Shown here: one piece after another, positions 17,889 to 26,603 of the stretch | Layout: each line of letters starts with the position of its first letter | Position numbering within the stretch: the first letter of the stretch is position 1 | Assembly (NCBI RefSeq): GCF_004634245.1 | Contig: NZ_SJTF01000003.1 | Span: 124,001-188,000 of the forward strand | Length of the DNA stretch: 64,000 nt | Direction of reading: 5' to 3' | DNA from: Flavobacterium foetidum | GTDB lineage: Bacteria; Bacteroidota; Bacteroidia; Flavobacteriales; Flavobacteriaceae | Translations under genes and position numbers: made by a program | Notes under the pieces: generated by a model | The model's database searches: none | Told to the model about the DNA's origin: nothing | Seen by the model: the letters and a program-made list of their open reading frames with translations, nothing else

Positions 17889-18974
17889 ATGAAAAAAGCC
17901 ATCTTAATTCTCTTCATTTTCATAAGCTTAAAATCTCTGGCACAAAAAACTGACAACATCATTATCATTACCACAGACGGTTTTAGACGGCAGGAAGTTT
18001 TTAAAGGAATAGATTCTGAAATTGCGAATGATAAAAAATTCAATCAAGGAGACAGCACTTATATTTATACCAAATATTCTGGAGCAGATTTTAAAGCATC
18101 ACGTCAAAAAATAATGCCCTTTTTCTGGTCTGAAATTGTTTCGAAAGGACAAATTTACGGCAATAGAGAGCTAGGAAATAAAGTTGATGTTGCTAATCCG
18201 TATTGGTTTAGCTATCCTGGATACAGCGAAATCATGACAGGAAACGTCGACCTTCAAATCAACTCAAATGGCTACAAACCGAATCCAAATCGCAATGTTT
18301 TAGCATTTTTGAATGATCAGCCAAAGCTGAAAGGAAAGGTTATCGCTTTTGGTGCGTGGAATGCTTTTGACCGAATTTTGAATGAAGAAAAAAGCGGTTT
18401 TCCCGTAGTTGCTGCATTTGATAATGTTGGAGGAGACAAACCAACTGCAACTCAAAAACTGCTGAACGAAATGCGCAATAATTCGTTTAAACCCTTTCAT
18501 GAAGATGAATGTTTGGACGTATTTACGCATTACCAAGCAATGGACGAACTGAAAACAAAAAAGCCGAAAGTGCTTTATATTTCTTATGGAGAAACCGACG
18601 AATGGGCACACCACGGACATTATAGATCGTATCTTGATGCTGCCAATCAGGTTGATAAATGGATTGAAGAGATCTGTAATTTCGTCCAAAATGATTCTCA
18701 ATACAAAAACAAAACCACCATTTTTATTACCACAGATCACGGTCGAGGAGATAAGACCAAAACACAATGGACCGACCACGGTGCTGATGTTCCAGGCGCT
18801 TCAGAAATTTGGTTTGCCGTAATGGGGCCTGAAATAGCTCCAAAAGGAGAAATCAAAACAGCATCTCAATTCTACCAAAAACAATTTGCACAGACTATTG
18901 CTAAGATTTTAGGATATACTTTTACAGCAGTCCATCCTATTGCTGAAGAGGTAAAAGAAGTTTTTGAGAAATAG
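17889..18974 (+). CDS. Secreted alkaline-phosphatase-superfamily (metal-dependent phosphatase/sulfatase fold) protein
   Basis: This 361 aa protein has a signal peptide (MKKAILILFIFISLKSLAQ) and alkaline phosphatase superfamily metal motifs: IIIITTDGFRRQEVF (Asp ligand and the site of a Thr-like nucleophile), YGETDEWAHHGHY, and TTDHGRGDKTKTQWTDHG with paired Asp-His ligands. There is no sulfatase C/S-x-P-x-R signature, so it is unlikely to be a sulfatase. A periplasmic phosphatase, phosphodiesterase or phosphonopyruvate-type hydrolase is possible. It stands alone, followed by a 298 bp repeat-rich gap. Confidence 0.8.
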   Translation: MKKAILILFIFISLKSLAQKTDNIIIITTDGFRRQEVFKGIDSEIANDKKFNQGDSTYIYTKYSGADFKASRQKIMPFFWSEIVSKGQIYGNRELGNKVDVANPYWFSYPGYSEIMTGNVDLQINSNGYKPNPNRNVLAFLNDQPKLKGKVIAFGAWNAFDRILNEEKSGFPVVAAFDNVGGDKPTATQKLLNEMRNNSFKPFHEDECLDVFTHYQAMDELKTKKPKVLYISYGETDEWAHHGHYRSYLDAANQVDKWIEEICNFVQNDSQYKNKTTIFITTDHGRGDKTKTQWTDHGADVPGASEIWFAVMGPEIAPKGEIKTASQFYQKQFAQTIAKILGYTFTAVHPIAEEVKEVFEK

Positions 18975-19272
18975 TTTTTAGTTTTTTAGCCACACCCAAG
19001 CGACAGCGAACAGGCGAGCATTTTCACGAATTTTTACGAATTAAAATTAGCGTAATTTGTGAAATTCGTGACAGTAAAAAAAAACTTTACCACTATACCT
19101 ACAAGGTTTTAAAAACCTTGCAGGAAAAAAACTCTACAACTTTAAACCTTAAAAAGTGAATTAGCGGCAAAAAAGAAAACTTCACCACCATAACTTACAA
19201 GGTTTTAAAAACCTTGCAAGACGAAAAAAACTCTGTAACTTTGCCACTCTGCAACTTTGAGCCATAAAAAAA
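18975..19272. repeat. Repeat-rich intergenic region with two copies of a palindromic element
   Basis: There is no gene here. The sequence CAAGGTTTTAAAAACCTTG, a perfect 9+1+9 palindrome, occurs at 19102-19120 and again at 19198-19216. The flanks are also alike (ACTTTACCAC.../ACTTCACCAC... before, and AAAAAAACTCT after), so about 60 bp is duplicated at a 96 bp offset. Upstream lies a segment (about 18998-19017) that resembles one at 58902-58921, and a long AT stretch with repeated ACGAATT / GAAATTCGT-type inverted words (19024-19072). Confidence 0.75.
19214..19243 (+). promoter_or_regulatory. Putative repeat-borne promoter for the RNA methyltransferase gene
   Basis: TTG at 19214-19216 is the last three bases of the second palindrome copy. 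Exactly 19 bp later is TAACTTTG at 19236-19243, which matches TAnnTTTG. The box lies inside an 8-bp periodic run (CTCTGTAA CTTTGCCA CTCTGCAA CTTTGAGC, 19231-19262). The first copy of the repeat lacks a proper -7 box at this spacing. Confidence 0.55.
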
Positions 19273-20061
19273 ATGAAACAAATCACTTCTGTCCAAAATC
19301 CGTTTATCAAATCTTTGGTTTTACTTCAAGAAAAAGCCAAAGCCAGAAAACAAACCGGAACATTTTTGATTGAAGGCTTACGCGAAATTTCTTTAGCCAT
19401 TAAAGGCGGTTACGAAATTGAAACCATTTTGTTTCTGCCTGAACTAGTAACCGAAAGAGAAATAAACAAGCTCGTTCCTTCTTCGTTTCAATTAATCGAA
19501 ATCACTAAAGAAGTGTATCAGAAACTGGCTTATCGTGATACGACAGAAGGAATTTTGGCAGTAGCCAAAAGCAAATCCTTAAAATTATCGGACTTAAAAT
19601 TATCGGATAATCCGTTAATTCTGGTTGTGGAATCTTTAGAAAAACCTGGAAATATCGGCGCTGTTTTACGAACAGCAGATGCGGCCAATTTGGATGCAGT
19701 GTTAGTTGCAAATCCAAAAAGCGATTTATACAATCCCAACATTGTTCGCTCAAGTGTTGGATGTCTTTTTACCAACCAGATTGCAACCGGCACAACCGAA
19801 GAAATTATCGCTTTTCTAAAAGAAAAAAAGATTAATTTCTACAGTGCAACGCTGCAAAATTCAACGTCTTACCACACTCAAAACTTCACTACTCCAACCG
19901 CTTTGGTTGTAGGAACAGAAGCAACGGGCTTAACGCAGCAATGGCGTGACGAAGCAACTCAGAACATCATTATTCCGATGCAGGGAGAAATTGACAGTAT
20001 GAATGTTTCTGTAGCTGCGGCTATTTTAATTTTTGAAGCGAAAAGACAAAGAGGATTTTAA
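19273..20061 (+). CDS. TrmH/SpoU-family RNA 2'-O-methyltransferase
   Basis: This 262 aa protein has an N-terminal substrate-binding domain (QNPFIKSLVLLQEKAKARK, then FLIEGLREI) and a C-terminal SPOUT knot domain with the three SpoU motifs: NIGAVLRTADAANLDAV, ALVVGTEATGL and IPMQGEIDSMNVSVAAAI. The family uses SAM to methylate ribose in rRNA or tRNA. RlmB-like 23S rRNA methylation is the usual assignment, but the exact target cannot be read here. The gene has its own likely promoter in the preceding repeat. Confidence 0.9.
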   Translation: MKQITSVQNPFIKSLVLLQEKAKARKQTGTFLIEGLREISLAIKGGYEIETILFLPELVTEREINKLVPSSFQLIEITKEVYQKLAYRDTTEGILAVAKSKSLKLSDLKLSDNPLILVVESLEKPGNIGAVLRTADAANLDAVLVANPKSDLYNPNIVRSSVGCLFTNQIATGTTEEIIAFLKEKKINFYSATLQNSTSYHTQNFTTPTALVVGTEATGLTQQWRDEATQNIIIPMQGEIDSMNVSVAAAILIFEAKRQRGF

Positions 20062-20269
20062 ATTTAGGGGCAAAGGTGCAAAGTTACAAAGGCTCAAAGA
20101 TTCTGAGATTGTTAGATTAAAATTAAAGGTCTATTTCTTTTAATTTTTAATCTTTAATTTTTAATTTTCTCTAGCCAAAAATCCAAAATCTGCACTCTAA
20201 AATCTACAGTTGTAAAGCCTTGTGTATATTCAAACTAATTATTATTTTTAGTACTTGAACTATGCCGTT
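20062..20269. other. Intergenic region with 8-bp and AT-rich repeats
   Basis: The 5' part (20068-20098) shows CAAAG four times at exactly 8-bp spacing, the same octamer type as at 10562-10601. The centre (about 20135-20170) is a run of TTTAATTTTTAATC words. No gene or clear terminator is visible. Confidence 0.55.
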
Positions 20270-22492
20270 ATGACAGAAATAGATATCGAAAAAGAAAACA
20301 AAGCTATTGCGCAGGAATACAAGGAATTACTTCGAATAAGTTACCAAACTTTAAGCCCCGCTGACAAAAAATTAATTCGAAAAGCTTTTGATGTTGCCGT
20401 TGATGCTCACAAAGAACAGAGACGCAAATCGGGTGAAGCTTATATTTTTCATCCTATTGCAGTTGCCAAAATTGTTGCTTCAGAAATTGGTCTAGGTGCG
20501 ACTTCTATTGCTGCGGCCTTACTGCACGATGTGGTGGAAGACACTCCGATTACTGTCGAAGATATTGAACGACTGTTCAACCCAAAAGTGGCACAGCTTG
20601 TAGAAGGTCTTACTAAGATTTCATTAGTCCAAAAAGATTTGAATGCCTCGATGCAGGCGGAGAATTTCAGAAAAATGATTCTGACATTGAATGATGATGT
20701 TCGCGTAATTTTGATCAAACTTGCCGATCGTCTACACAACATGCAGACCATGGATTCGATGGCGGAATACAAACAGACCAAAATCGCATCTGAAACTTTA
20801 TACATTTACGCTCCTCTAGCCCATCGTTTGGGGCTTTACAATATTAAAACCAAACTAGAAGACTTAGGCTTAAAATACACAGAACCCGCTGTTTACGAAG
20901 ACATCGTAAGTAAAATTCGTGAAACAAAAGAACAGCAGGATGCGTATATAAAAGATATTTCGGAGGTTTTGAAAAAATCTCTTGATCATGAAAATATAGA
21001 TTATATCATCAAAGGACGTCCTAAGTCTATTTATTCCATCCGTAGAAAAATGCGTGCACAAAACGTAAGCTTCGATGAAGTTTATGACAAATTTGCACTT
21101 CGAATTGTTTACAAAGCCGATCCGCACGACGAAAAATTCATAGCTTGGAAAATATATTCTATTGTTACCGACCATTATAGACCGAGCCCAAGCCGCTTAA
21201 GAGATTGGATTTCGTCGCCAAAATCTACTGGTTATGAAGCACTTCATATTACCGTAATGGGACCAAAAGGACGTTGGGTCGAAGTGCAGGTTCGAAGTGA
21301 ACGTATGGACGAAATTGCCGAAAAAGGTTATGCCGCACACTATAAATACAAAAATGGCGCTACCGAAGAAAGCGGTTTAGATACCTGGTTGAATCTGCTG
21401 CGTGAAGCTTTAGAAAATCCTGAAACAAACGCAGTTGATTTCGTGGAAGATTTTAAAATGAATTTGTATTCTAAAGAAATCTTTGTCTTTACCCCAAAAG
21501 GAGAAATCAAATCATTGCCGAAGGGCGCAACTTCTCTTGATTTTGCTTTCAGCATTCACTCGGAAATCGGAATCAAAACGCGCGGAACTCGTGTAAATGG
21601 AAGATTAGTCCCTTTAAACCACGAATTAAAAAGCGGCGATCAGGTAGAAGTAATCACCTCGCCAAATCAGAAACCAACCGTAAACTGGCTGGAATATGTT
21701 ACGACTTCACGAGCTAAAAATAAGATTAAAAATGTTCTTAACGAGAACACCAAGAAAATCGGCGAAGAAGGAAAAGAATTGCTTACCCGTAAATTAAAAC
21801 ATTTAAAAATCACACTCAACGAGCAAGTAACAAACGAGCTTGTTAACTTTTTTAAATTAAAGACCAGTTTAGATTTATTTTACAGGGTCGGAATCGGAGC
21901 AATTGAAAATCAGCAGCTAAAAGATTATGCCGCCCAAAAAAGCAATTCGTTTATTAACTTCTTTAAGAATAAAATTAAACGAAATAAAGACACCACTGCG
22001 GCAGAAGACATTCACAAACCAGTTATCAGCAGCAATTACGACATGCTGGTTTTTGGAACCGAACATGACAAACTCGATTATAAACTTTCGCAATGCTGCA
22101 ACCCAATTCCTGGTGATGATGTTTTTGGTTTTGTGACCATTAATGAAGGAATTAAAGTGCACAAAAAAGATTGTCCAAACGCTATCGGAATGCAGTCTAA
22201 TTATGCGTACAGAATCATGAGCGCCAAATGGATCGACTCGTCACAGGAAGAATTCAAAGCGATCATCAATATTACAGGAATGGATGTTTTGGGACTTACA
22301 AATCAGTTGACGAGAGTTATTTCGAATAATATGAGCGTCAATATCCAGAGCATTTCGCTCAGTACCGATGCTGGAATTTTTCACGGACAAATTGCCGTAA
22401 TTGTGAAAAACAATACCATATTGAAGAAAATGATTAATGCAATCAAGAAAATTGACGGAGTTGATAAAGTGACCAGAGAATACAGAACCTAA
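20270..22492 (+). CDS. Bifunctional (p)ppGpp synthetase/hydrolase (Rel/SpoT)
   Basis: This 740 aa long RelA-SpoT homologue has, in order: an HD hydrolase domain with HPIAVAKIV and LLHDVVEDT near residues 60-95 and KLADRLHNMQTM near 150; a synthetase domain with KGRPKSIYSIRRKM and DWISSPKSTGYEALH, where RLRD takes the place of the RxKD motif that marks bifunctional enzymes; a TGS domain (FVFTPKGEIKSLPKGATSLD); and a C-terminal zinc-finger/ACT region with CCNPIPGDDVFGF. Both active sites look intact, so it should make and degrade (p)ppGpp. The ATG at 20270 is preferred to a TTG 15 bp upstream. Confidence 0.95.
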   Translation: MTEIDIEKENKAIAQEYKELLRISYQTLSPADKKLIRKAFDVAVDAHKEQRRKSGEAYIFHPIAVAKIVASEIGLGATSIAAALLHDVVEDTPITVEDIERLFNPKVAQLVEGLTKISLVQKDLNASMQAENFRKMILTLNDDVRVILIKLADRLHNMQTMDSMAEYKQTKIASETLYIYAPLAHRLGLYNIKTKLEDLGLKYTEPAVYEDIVSKIRETKEQQDAYIKDISEVLKKSLDHENIDYIIKGRPKSIYSIRRKMRAQNVSFDEVYDKFALRIVYKADPHDEKFIAWKIYSIVTDHYRPSPSRLRDWISSPKSTGYEALHITVMGPKGRWVEVQVRSERMDEIAEKGYAAHYKYKNGATEESGLDTWLNLLREALENPETNAVDFVEDFKMNLYSKEIFVFTPKGEIKSLPKGATSLDFAFSIHSEIGIKTRGTRVNGRLVPLNHELKSGDQVEVITSPNQKPTVNWLEYVTTSRAKNKIKNVLNENTKKIGEEGKELLTRKLKHLKITLNEQVTNELVNFFKLKTSLDLFYRVGIGAIENQQLKDYAAQKSNSFINFFKNKIKRNKDTTAAEDIHKPVISSNYDMLVFGTEHDKLDYKLSQCCNPIPGDDVFGFVTINEGIKVHKKDCPNAIGMQSNYAYRIMSAKWIDSSQEEFKAIINITGMDVLGLTNQLTRVISNNMSVNIQSISLSTDAGIFHGQIAVIVKNNTILKKMINAIKKIDGVDKVTREYRT

Positions 22493-22524
22493 CTTTTTAA
22501 GCTTTCTATAAGGGTTTTATAACT

Positions 22525-22545
22525 AAACTTTAAACCCGAAACTTT
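22525..22545 (+). repeat. Short heptamer repeat before the Fur-family gene
   Basis: Three 7-bp units AAACTTT, AAACCCG, AAACTTT lie between the Rel/SpoT stop and the promoter of the next gene. Confidence 0.55.
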
Positions 22546-22547
22546 TA

Positions 22548-22574
22548 TTGATTAAAAATAAAAAATTATCTTTG
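22548..22574 (+). promoter_or_regulatory. Putative promoter of the Fur-family gene
   Basis: TATCTTTG at 22567-22574 is a perfect -7 box. TTG at 22548-22550 is a possible -33 element with a 16 bp spacer. The predicted start site falls at about the ATG at 22581, so the mRNA would be nearly leaderless, or a later start is used. Confidence 0.6.
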
Positions 22575-22580
22575 CAGGAT

Positions 22581-23045
22581 ATGACACTCATTTCAACTGA
22601 CAACACTAAGAATCAAGAAATTGTAAAAAATGTTTTTACAATGTATCTTGAACAAAAAGGGCATCGCAAAACTCCTGAGCGTTATGCTATACTTCAGGAA
22701 ATTTACGACAGCGAGGAACATTTTGACATAGAAAACCTTTATATCAAAATGAAAAACAAAAACTATCGTGTGAGCAGGGCTACGCTTTACAACACGATTG
22801 AGTTATTGTTGGACTGCGCTTTGGTTAGAAAACATCAATTTGGGCAGAATCAAGCTTACTACGAAAAATCATATTTTGATAAACAGCACGATCACATCAT
22901 TATGACAGATTCTGGTGAGGTAATTGAATTTTGTGACCCAAGAATTCAAACCATCAAAAAGACTATCGAAGAAATTTTTGATATCGAAATTACAAATCAC
23001 TCGCTTTATTTCTACGGAAACAAAAAGCAAAACTCAAATTCATAG
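22581..23045 (+). CDS. Fur-family transcriptional regulator
   Basis: The 154 aa protein is a Fur/PerR-type repressor: a winged-helix N-terminus with [15 protein letters not shown] and [16 protein letters not shown] (the recognition helix), then a metal-binding dimerisation domain with [20 protein letters not shown] and a final H-rich strand. The classic CxxC zinc site is not evident. The promoter -7 box ends 6 bp before the ATG at 22581, so the in-frame TTG further upstream is rejected, and an ATG near 22641 is possible. It precedes purA by 94 bp. Whether it senses Fe, Mn, Zn or peroxide cannot be decided. Confidence 0.85.
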   Translation: MTLISTDNTKNQEIVKNVFTMYLEQKGHRKTPERYAILQEIYDSEEHFDIENLYIKMKNKNYRVSRATLYNTIELLLDCALVRKHQFGQNQAYYEKSYFDKQHDHIIMTDSGEVIEFCDPRIQTIKKTIEEIFDIEITNHSLYFYGNKKQNSNS

Positions 23046-23139
23046 TCTTTTTATAGACTTTTCAAAAATTAAAAAAAAAGAAAAATTAACTACAATCAGT
23101 AGGACAGCTTAGATTGTCCCAACGCAAATTAAAAACAGA

Positions 23140-24411
23140 ATGACCGTAGATTTATTACTAGGATTACAATGGGGAGACGAAGGTAAAGGAAAAATTGTTG
23201 ACGTTCTTACCTCAAATTATGATATTATTGCACGTTTTCAAGGAGGACCAAATGCAGGACATACATTAGAATTTGACGGAATTAAGCACGTACTAAGAAC
23301 GATTCCTTCTGGAATTTTTCATAAGAATTCAGTAAACATCATCGGAAATGGCGTTGTAATAGACCCTGTAGTTTTTCAAAAAGAAATAGAAGGTTTAGAG
23401 AAATTCAACCTTGACATCAAAAGCAAATTGATCATTTCAAGAAAAGCGCATTTAATTTTGCCAACTCACCGTTTGCTTGACGCTGCTTCTGAAGCTTCAA
23501 AAGGAAAAGCTAAAATTGGTTCGACGCTTAAAGGAATCGGACCAACTTATATGGATAAAACTGGTAGAAATGGTTTACGTGTTGGCGATATTGAATTAGA
23601 AGATTTTAAAGAGCGTTACAGAGCTTTGGCAGACAAACACGAAGCGATGATTGCTTTTTACGATGTTGCTATTCAGTACAATCTAGCTGAACTTGAAAAA
23701 GAATTCTTTGAAGCTATCGAAGAATTGAAAAAATTAGATTTTATTGACAGTGAAGAATACATGCACCAAGCTCAAAAAGATGGCAAATCTATTCTTTGCG
23801 AAGGAGCTCAGGGATCTTTATTAGATGTTGATTTTGGAACTTACCCTTTTGTAACTTCATCAAACACTACTGCAGCTGGGGCTTGTACAGGTTTAGGAAT
23901 TGCTCCTAACAAAATCAAAGAGGTTTACGGAATTTTTAAAGCGTATGTAACACGTGTTGGTAGCGGACCTTTTCCAACTGAACTTTTTGACGAAGTGGGT
24001 GCAACTATGGCAAGAGTTGGTAACGAATTTGGTTCTGTAACAGGAAGACAAAGACGTTGCGGATGGTTAGACCTTGTTGCTTTAAAATATGCTGTTCAGG
24101 TTAACGGAGTTACGCAGTTAATGATGATGAAAGGTGATGTTCTTTCTGGTTTTGAAACCTTAAAAGTTTGTACAGAGTACAACTACAAAGGACAAAACAT
24201 TTCTCACTTCCCGTATAACATCGAACCAGAAAATGTTACTCCTGTTTACAAAGAATTTAAAGGATGGAAACAAGATTTAACTGGATTGACAACTTACGAT
24301 GAATTGCCAATTGAGCTAAAAGAATATATTGAATTTATTGAGAAAGAAATCGAAGTGCCAATCAAAATCGTATCGGTTGGTCCAGATAGAAAACAAACAA
24401 TAACAAAATAA
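23140..24411 (+). CDS. purA: Adenylosuccinate synthetase
   Basis: This 423 aa enzyme catalyses IMP + aspartate + GTP to adenylosuccinate. It has the diagnostic N-terminal GLQWGDEGKGKIVD with catalytic Asp and the P-loop-like segment, FQGGPNAGHTLEFDG with the catalytic His, IGSTLKGIGPTYMDK, CEGAQGSLLDVDFGTYPFVT and the C-terminal VGPDRKQTI. The length is standard. The 94 bp upstream gap holds a small inverted repeat (GGACA/TGTCC, 23102-23119). A strong terminator follows. Confidence 0.97.
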   Translation: MTVDLLLGLQWGDEGKGKIVDVLTSNYDIIARFQGGPNAGHTLEFDGIKHVLRTIPSGIFHKNSVNIIGNGVVIDPVVFQKEIEGLEKFNLDIKSKLIISRKAHLILPTHRLLDAASEASKGKAKIGSTLKGIGPTYMDKTGRNGLRVGDIELEDFKERYRALADKHEAMIAFYDVAIQYNLAELEKEFFEAIEELKKLDFIDSEEYMHQAQKDGKSILCEGAQGSLLDVDFGTYPFVTSSNTTAAGACTGLGIAPNKIKEVYGIFKAYVTRVGSGPFPTELFDEVGATMARVGNEFGSVTGRQRRCGWLDLVALKYAVQVNGVTQLMMMKGDVLSGFETLKVCTEYNYKGQNISHFPYNIEPENVTPVYKEFKGWKQDLTGLTTYDELPIELKEYIEFIEKEIEVPIKIVSVGPDRKQTITK

Positions 24412-24420
24412 TACATTATA

Positions 24421-24449
24421 AACGCTCTGATAATCAGAGCGTTTTTTTT
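24421..24449 (+). terminator. Rho-independent terminator after purA
   Basis: AACGCTCTGA and its complement TCAGAGCGTT flank a short TAA loop, followed by a run of T. Confidence 0.9.
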
Positions 24450-24461
24450 GACACAAATTTT

Positions 24462-25046
24462 ATGAGAAAAAATCCAGAAATAGAAATCACAGAAACCAAG
24501 TTGTTATCTGATAATTGGTACTTACTAAACAAGGTCACTTTTAATTATAAAAAAGAGAATCAGCCTGTTGAGTCGCATACTCGCGAGGTGTACGACCGCG
24601 GAAACGGAGCTGCAATTTTATTGTATAACTCCTCCAACAAAACAGTCATTCTAACAAGGCAATTCCGTTTACCCACTTATTTAAACGGAAACAGAACCGG
24701 AATGATGATCGAAGTTTGTGCCGGACTTTTGGATAAAGAAAATGCTGAACAGGCTATTATCCGCGAAACAGAAGAAGAAACCGGATACCGTTTAACAAAA
24801 GTTCAAAAGGTAATTGAAACTTACATGTCACCAGGTTCGGTAACAGAAATCTTATACTTGTTTGTCGGCGAATACAACCAAAGCATGAAAGTAAGCGAAG
24901 GTGGCGGACTTGATGCTGAACAAGAAAACATCGAAGTTTTGGAATTTACTTTTGATGAAGCCTATGCTATGATTGAATCGGGAGAAATAACAGACGCTAA
25001 AACTATTATGTTATTGCAGCATGCTAAAATAAAAAATCTGATTTAA
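24462..25046 (+). CDS. Nudix hydrolase (GDP-mannose pyrophosphatase/NudK-like)
   Basis: This 194 aa protein has a Nudix box AEQAIIRETEEETGYRL near residue 105, an upstream RQFRLPTYLNGN strand and IEVCAGLLDKEN, and ends with a helix after VLEFTFDEAYAMIESGEI. The overall plan matches the NudK/ADP-sugar pyrophosphatase group that cleaves nucleoside diphosphate sugars. It lies 13 bp after the purA terminator. Substrate is inferred from family only. Confidence 0.85.
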   Translation: MRKNPEIEITETKLLSDNWYLLNKVTFNYKKENQPVESHTREVYDRGNGAAILLYNSSNKTVILTRQFRLPTYLNGNRTGMMIEVCAGLLDKENAEQAIIRETEEETGYRLTKVQKVIETYMSPGSVTEILYLFVGEYNQSMKVSEGGGLDAEQENIEVLEFTFDEAYAMIESGEITDAKTIMLLQHAKIKNLI

Positions 25047-25086
25047 AGTTTTTTTGAGTATTTTAGATTTAACTAAACGATCTAAA

Positions 25087-26580
25087 ATGCTCAAATCTAA
25101 ACTATTATTTTTTCTGTTTTTCCCAATTCTCCTGATTTCTCAGAATGAAAAAATAGCGGCAGAAAAACTCAAGCAGGATTTAACCATTTTTAAGGAAATA
25201 AGAGAAAAAGCAAATTCTGGACTTTATAAATACAGAAGCAAACAACAGATTGACAGCGTTTATTCCTGGGCGTTTACACAAATCAATAAACCACAAGAAC
25301 TTATCGAGTTCTATAAAATCATCTTGCAAATTACCGATTTTGAAGGCAGTCTGCACAATGACACAACGCTTCCCGCTGATTTTGAAAAAAAATACGCCTC
25401 AGGAAATGTTTTTTTTCCGTTTCCTGTAAAACTTATTGAAAACAAATTGGTCGTTAATTTTGACAACCAGCAACTACCTTTAGGATCTGAAATTCACAGC
25501 ATAAACGGAATTAACTCTTATAAAATCCTGAATTCAATCTATAAATACTATACAACAGACGGCTACAATATAACTGGAAAATCTATCGGAATCGGAAGTT
25601 CGTTTGCCAAATATTTCCGAATGGAATATGGTCCGTGCAAGAGTTTTATAGTCGAATATTCACTTCCTAATCAGACGCAAAAAAAGACAAAAACCATAAA
25701 AGCTGTTTCTAATGATACGCGAAAAGAAAACTTCAAAAAACGATTTTCACTTCCTGTAGATAGCTTGCAATACAATCGCGCCAAAGACAAATATTCGTTT
25801 AAAATTATTACAGGAAATACAGCGCTTCTTTCTGTTCACACATTCGTAATCGGGCGAAACGCCAAACATAAAGAACATTTAGCTTACAAAAAATATCTAG
25901 ACAGCTGTTTTCAATATCTTGCAAAAAACAATCAGATAAAAAACTTAATTGTAGATGTTAGAAATAATGGCGGTGGAACCGACCCAAACGATATTGTCAC
26001 TTTTTCTTATTTAGCACAGAAACCTTTTCGTGAAAACGCATCGGCATACGTTAATTTTCTAGAAATTCCCTTTGCAGAATATTTAGTTTATGAAGAAACG
26101 GAACCGCAGAAGAAACAAGAAGAAAAAAAAGATTTTGAAGAAGAGTTAAAAGAAGAATTTACAGAAAATCAAGATGACAATTATTTTCAGAATGAAAAAT
26201 TTAATGAATTGCTCCAGCCAGACCAAAATAGTTTTAAAGGGCAGGTTTATCTCTTAATCAGTCCTCGAATCGCTTCTGCTGGCTCGTTGTTTGCTTCGCT
26301 CGTAGCAGGAAATACGAACGCCATTGTGATTGGAGAAGAAACTATGGGCGGTTATTTTGGCCATAACGGCCACACTCCTATTGAATATGAATTGCCGAAT
26401 ACTAAAATCAGAACACAATTTTCTATTGTTAATTTAAACCAAGATGTTCCTAAAAAGTCAAATCAGATTTTTGGAAGAGGCGTTATTCCAGATTTCAAGG
26501 TAATACAGACTTTTGACGATTTTTTGAAAAATAAAGACACACAATTGGAATACACTTTGAACTTAATTCAACAGAAATAA
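25087..26580 (+). CDS. S41-family peptidase (tail-specific protease-like), exported
   Basis: This 497 aa protein, from the ATG at 25087, has a signal peptide (MLKSKLLFFLFFPILLISQ). The ATG is preferred to an upstream in-frame TTG because it starts the signal. The catalytic-domain motifs are NLIVDVRNNGGGTDPND and SPRIASAGSLFASLVAGN, where the Ser of ASAG is the likely nucleophile, then IGEETMGGYFGHNG. The lysine of the classic CtpA Ser-Lys dyad is not evident at GEETMGG. A highly charged insert (about 340-375) interrupts the domain. It probably cleaves periplasmic peptides. Confidence 0.8.
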   Translation: MLKSKLLFFLFFPILLISQNEKIAAEKLKQDLTIFKEIREKANSGLYKYRSKQQIDSVYSWAFTQINKPQELIEFYKIILQITDFEGSLHNDTTLPADFEKKYASGNVFFPFPVKLIENKLVVNFDNQQLPLGSEIHSINGINSYKILNSIYKYYTTDGYNITGKSIGIGSSFAKYFRMEYGPCKSFIVEYSLPNQTQKKTKTIKAVSNDTRKENFKKRFSLPVDSLQYNRAKDKYSFKIITGNTALLSVHTFVIGRNAKHKEHLAYKKYLDSCFQYLAKNNQIKNLIVDVRNNGGGTDPNDIVTFSYLAQKPFRENASAYVNFLEIPFAEYLVYEETEPQKKQEEKKDFEEELKEEFTENQDDNYFQNEKFNELLQPDQNSFKGQVYLLISPRIASAGSLFASLVAGNTNAIVIGEETMGGYFGHNGHTPIEYELPNTKIRTQFSIVNLNQDVPKKSNQIFGRGVIPDFKVIQTFDDFLKNKDTQLEYTLNLIQQK

Positions 26581-26603
26581 ATCAACTTACTCAAAACTAA
26601 ATT

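Noticed and set aside
18300..18779. 159-codon minus-strand frame inside the alkaline-phosphatase-fold gene
   Set aside because: It is an antisense shadow of a well-supported gene with metal-site motifs. The translation has no recognisable family.
17889..18974. Sulfatase paired with the FGE-type enzyme
   Set aside because: The protein lacks the C/S-x-P-x-R sulfatase signature and is over 20 kb away from the FGE-type gene.
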